Assembly: GCF_000611645.1 (NCBI RefSeq)
Contig: NW_014012864.1
Location: 10,001-20,736 of the forward strand
Direction of reading: 5' to 3'
Length of the DNA stretch: 10,736 bases
Source of the DNA: Monoraphidium neglectum
Lineage: Eukaryota; Chlorophyta; Chlorophyceae; Sphaeropleales; Selenastraceae
Below, piece after piece: positions 8,551 to 10,736 of the stretch. The notes under the pieces were generated by a model. That model saw nothing but the letters and a program-made list of their open reading frames with translations, did no database searches and had not been told where the DNA came from. Each line of letters starts with the position of its first letter. Positions within the stretch are counted from its first letter, which is position 1. The position numbers were made by a program, and so were the translations under genes.

Positions 8551-10661
8551 CTGCTGACGTGTCGCGCGTACCGGGCCAGGTGGGGCCGCACAAACGGCAG
8601 CCGAAGTACCTCCTGGGTGCTGGGACGCTCTGCGGGGTCCTCCCGCAGCAGCGCGTCAACCAGGGCCCGCAGCTCCGGGCTGTAGCGGGCCGGCACATGG
8701 CGGAAACCGCCCCTGGGAGGTTGCGTTGTGAAAGACGGTGCGCAAGTGTCTCACCGTCGTGCAAGGACAAGAACGCCAAGGTGGCCTTGCAGCTGCGCGC
8801 ACGTGCGCTCGAAACGGCCGCAGCAAAGGCCACCAACGAAACGTGGTGTTGTGCGAGTCTGTATGCGCACTGCGACGGCCGTCTCACTTTGGCCCCATGG
8901 CCGACTATTGCGTTGGGGCATCCAGCCGTGCCAAGCAGCAGGCGGGGCAGCTCACCCTGATGCATGCTTGGCTAGCTCCCAGGGGCTACGACCGTCAAGG
9001 GCGCAGCGCAGCGCCAGCAATTCGAGCAGCACGCAGCCGAGTGCCCTGTGGGTGCAACACACGTGACAGGTGGACATTGGCGCGAATCACAAGGCCAAGG
9101 GCGGGGGCCGCCAGAGAGGAGTGCACGCACGAGCGTGCGTGCGCGGCTGTCTCAGGGCAGCGCTTTGGGCTTGGTGCGCGTGTAAATCTAGTGTGGTCAA
9201 AGCGCTAAGGATGCGGGATTTGAACCATGGTACGTGTGCAGGTTGCCCAGAATGAGCGAGAGGCAGATTCATGCTCTCCCCAAACTCATTCGTACCAGAC
9301 GTCATCTTTCGTGCTGTAGGCGGCATGATCTGGGCAGGGTTCTGGCGTTGCAGAAAGGGGACAGCCGGCGCAGGGGTGTCCATGGATTGGGATTCACCTT
9401 GATGGTAAGCAAGGGGTAGGACGCATGCCGGGGGAAAAAGGACGCGCCAAGCATGCAGCTGCGGACGTCCCCAGGAGCACGCTTGCCCACCACCCACCAG
9501 GGCTGGGGCAGCAGGGCTCCCAATCAGTCAAGTCTGCAACACCGCCCGAGGCAACGCCAGGGCGCGCGCCAACCCGATGCCTCCAATCTTCGTTCAGCAC
9601 GAGCAGTTGGGTGGAGCGGAGGGGTTTGAAAGCGACAGCTGCTGCCCAGCAGATGGGGCAGCCCAGGCCTCCAAAAACAGCAGGGTGCTCGAAATTGTTG
9701 TGCTAGAAAGTGTGCTCCATTGGGCTGCCTCGATGCTCCCAAGCTTTTTCACCGCGCCCGGAGGAGTAAGACTGCACTGCAGACGTGCCACGAAGATGGC
9801 CGCAAGCTTGGGGCGCACCCGCCTGTGCGCCTTCCCGGCTGCAGCGCTGCTGCAGCAAGCCCCCAACCAAGCACCCCCTCCGACCCCCTCAGCATCAGAC
9901 ATTCCTTGAGCAGGCCCCTTAAACCAACTCCCACCTTTAGCAACCCTGCCTCTGCGATAAGTATATTTTTGATGCCGAAGTCCCCATGCAGGATGGCTCT
10001 GCTGTGGATGTGCGCCAGCCCAAGCGTGATCTGGACGAACCTGCGAGCATTGGTGTTTACATGCAGCGAGGCAGTCGGCCGCCCGGCCCGTGCGCACGCA
10101 CCCACCCACAGAGCCTCTCCCAGCCTGCCGCACAGGTTGCAGCCACCAGCCACGCCGCTCCCATGCTCGAAGCAAAAAAAACTGTTATTAAAGTCCCCGG
10201 ACCCCAGGGTCTGCGAGGACCCACGGTCAAAGCCGCACGCAGCACCCGCAGCGCGCCCGACAAGACGACCCCTGGAGCCCCGTGGGCTCACATGAACATC
10301 ACTTCGTCCTCCGACAATGGCCGCCGCGCCGCCGCCCTGTGGGCGATAAATCCCGCCAGGTCGGCATACCTGCAGAACTCACTCACAAAGTGCAGGCAGC
10401 CGGCCTGCGCGCATCGGACGAGCCGCGTGCGATTGCATGCAATGGACGTTGTGCAAGCGCCGACCAGCTTGACTGCCTGCAAGGCGTTGGACGTGCCCCG
10501 CTCTGGCGTTCGCCTCGCGCCGACCCAATTCCTTCTGGTGGAATCGCTGGAGCTGCAGCAAAGCGCTGCTGCCACGTGCGCGGAGGGGCGTCGGCAGGGG
10601 CGCCGCGGCCGGCCCTCACCTCCTCGAAGCACTCCAGGTAACGCACCACGTTCAGGTGCTC
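8551..10661 (-). CDS. NEK (NIMA-related)-type protein kinase, kinase domain, 5' end beyond the window
   Basis: Exons and content: 10661-10620 (EHLNVVRYLECFEE, the alpha-C/beta-4 region), 10404-10292 (hinge, FVSEFCRYADLAGFI), 10040-9935 (FVQITLGLAHIHSR then HGDFGIKNILI, the catalytic loop), 9329-9296 (YSTKDDVW), 9045-8956 (ALGCVLLELLALRCALDG) and 8712-8551 (FRHVPARYSPELRALV, DPAERPSTQEVL, PFVRPHLARY). Phases agree at every join tested: FEE|AG phase 0, AT|G, TG|G of the DVW Trp, and GG|G. The order and wording match NEK kinases such as NEK2 (RYSDEL, RPS, ENP). The glycine loop and VAIK Lys lie beyond the right edge. The activation segment between 9934 and 9330 was not found with confidence. The loop has HGD for HRD and Gly where the loop Lys should be. 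After 8551 the unspliced frame meets TAG at once (AG|GTAG), or it splices to 8379. NEKs act in cell cycle and ciliary control. Activity here is doubtful. Confidence 0.8.
9330..9934 (-). other. Gap in the kinase model: intron sequence plus an unresolved activation-segment exon
   Basis: A donor AAG|GTGGGAG ends the exon at 9935 and an acceptor CTGCCCAG precedes 9329. About 25-40 residues (DFG to APE) should be encoded between them. I find no codons for DFG on the minus strand here. The best candidate is an in-frame stretch near 9752-9670 reading KKLGSIEAAQW and STLLFLEAW. It can be laid over KLGDFGAAR and GTPYYLAPE with SIE in place of DFG, but this alignment is weak and no donor of the right phase was identified. 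Confidence 0.3.
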
Positions 10662-10736
10662 CTGATTCACGCGGTCGGGTCATGCGCATCCAGGAGAGAC
10701 GTGCGGGTCGGCAGGGGGAGGGGCGGGGGCTAGGCG

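Noticed and set aside
9123..9142. Short hairpin GCACGCACG/CGTGCGTGC
   Set aside because: A 9-bp arm of alternating purine-pyrimidine repeat in a kinase intron is expected from simple sequence.
9205..9235. tRNA-like string GGGATTTGAACC (antisense of a T-arm)
   Set aside because: The flanking bases do not form the 5-bp T stem (CATGG against CCCGC), and no acceptor, D or anticodon arm is visible. It lies inside a kinase intron.

Overview
The window looks like nuclear DNA of a green alga, probably a chlorophyte of the Chlamydomonas/Haematococcus/Volvox kind. This is inferred from style, not from a marker gene. It is GC-rich, has long CAG/CTG tracts, has genes broken by many short GT-AG introns (about 130-550 nt) with GTGAG/GTGGG donors and pyrimidine-rich acceptors, and has TGTAA-type poly(A) signals. 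No bacterial operon structure is present. All three recognisable genes lie on the minus strand, so the plus-strand ORFs are shadows.

Layout from left to right: (1) 196-2374, a three-exon gene whose product has a short N-terminal helical module, a helical middle and a C-terminal domain that resembles PD-(D/E)XK (restriction-endonuclease-like) nucleases. (2) 3638-5152, a three-exon gene for a 303-residue protein with the same N-terminal module, a short coiled coil and a trypsin-like serine protease domain with a complete His-Asp-Ser triad. (3) About 6670-10661, the 3' part of a NEK-type protein kinase gene that runs off the right edge. Its kinase exons can be joined in phase except for the activation segment, and it has a long low-complexity C-terminal extension with His/Gln and CAG-repeat tracts.

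Genes 1 and 2 are tandem relatives. About 0.9 kb (roughly 2120-3055 and 4905-5830) is duplicated and covers the upstream region, the start codon, exon 1 and the beginning of intron 1. Similarity fades inside intron 1, and beyond it the two genes encode unrelated catalytic domains. Intron 1 is phase 1 in both genes. The result is one common promoter-plus-header cassette attached to two different effectors, a nuclease and a protease. This is the most interesting feature of the window. It resembles modular effector or immune-type families with a shared adaptor and swapped catalytic domains (effector-associated domains, Crinkler-type proteins), but that parallel is inference.

The kinase next door has an unusual catalytic loop (HGD instead of HRD, with the usual Lys two residues after the Asp missing), and I found no DFG motif, so it may be a pseudokinase. 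The rest is introns, 3' UTR and intergenic DNA: 3060-3637 (with a perfect 14-bp hairpin next to a poly(A) signal) and 5831-6669 (no gene I can support).
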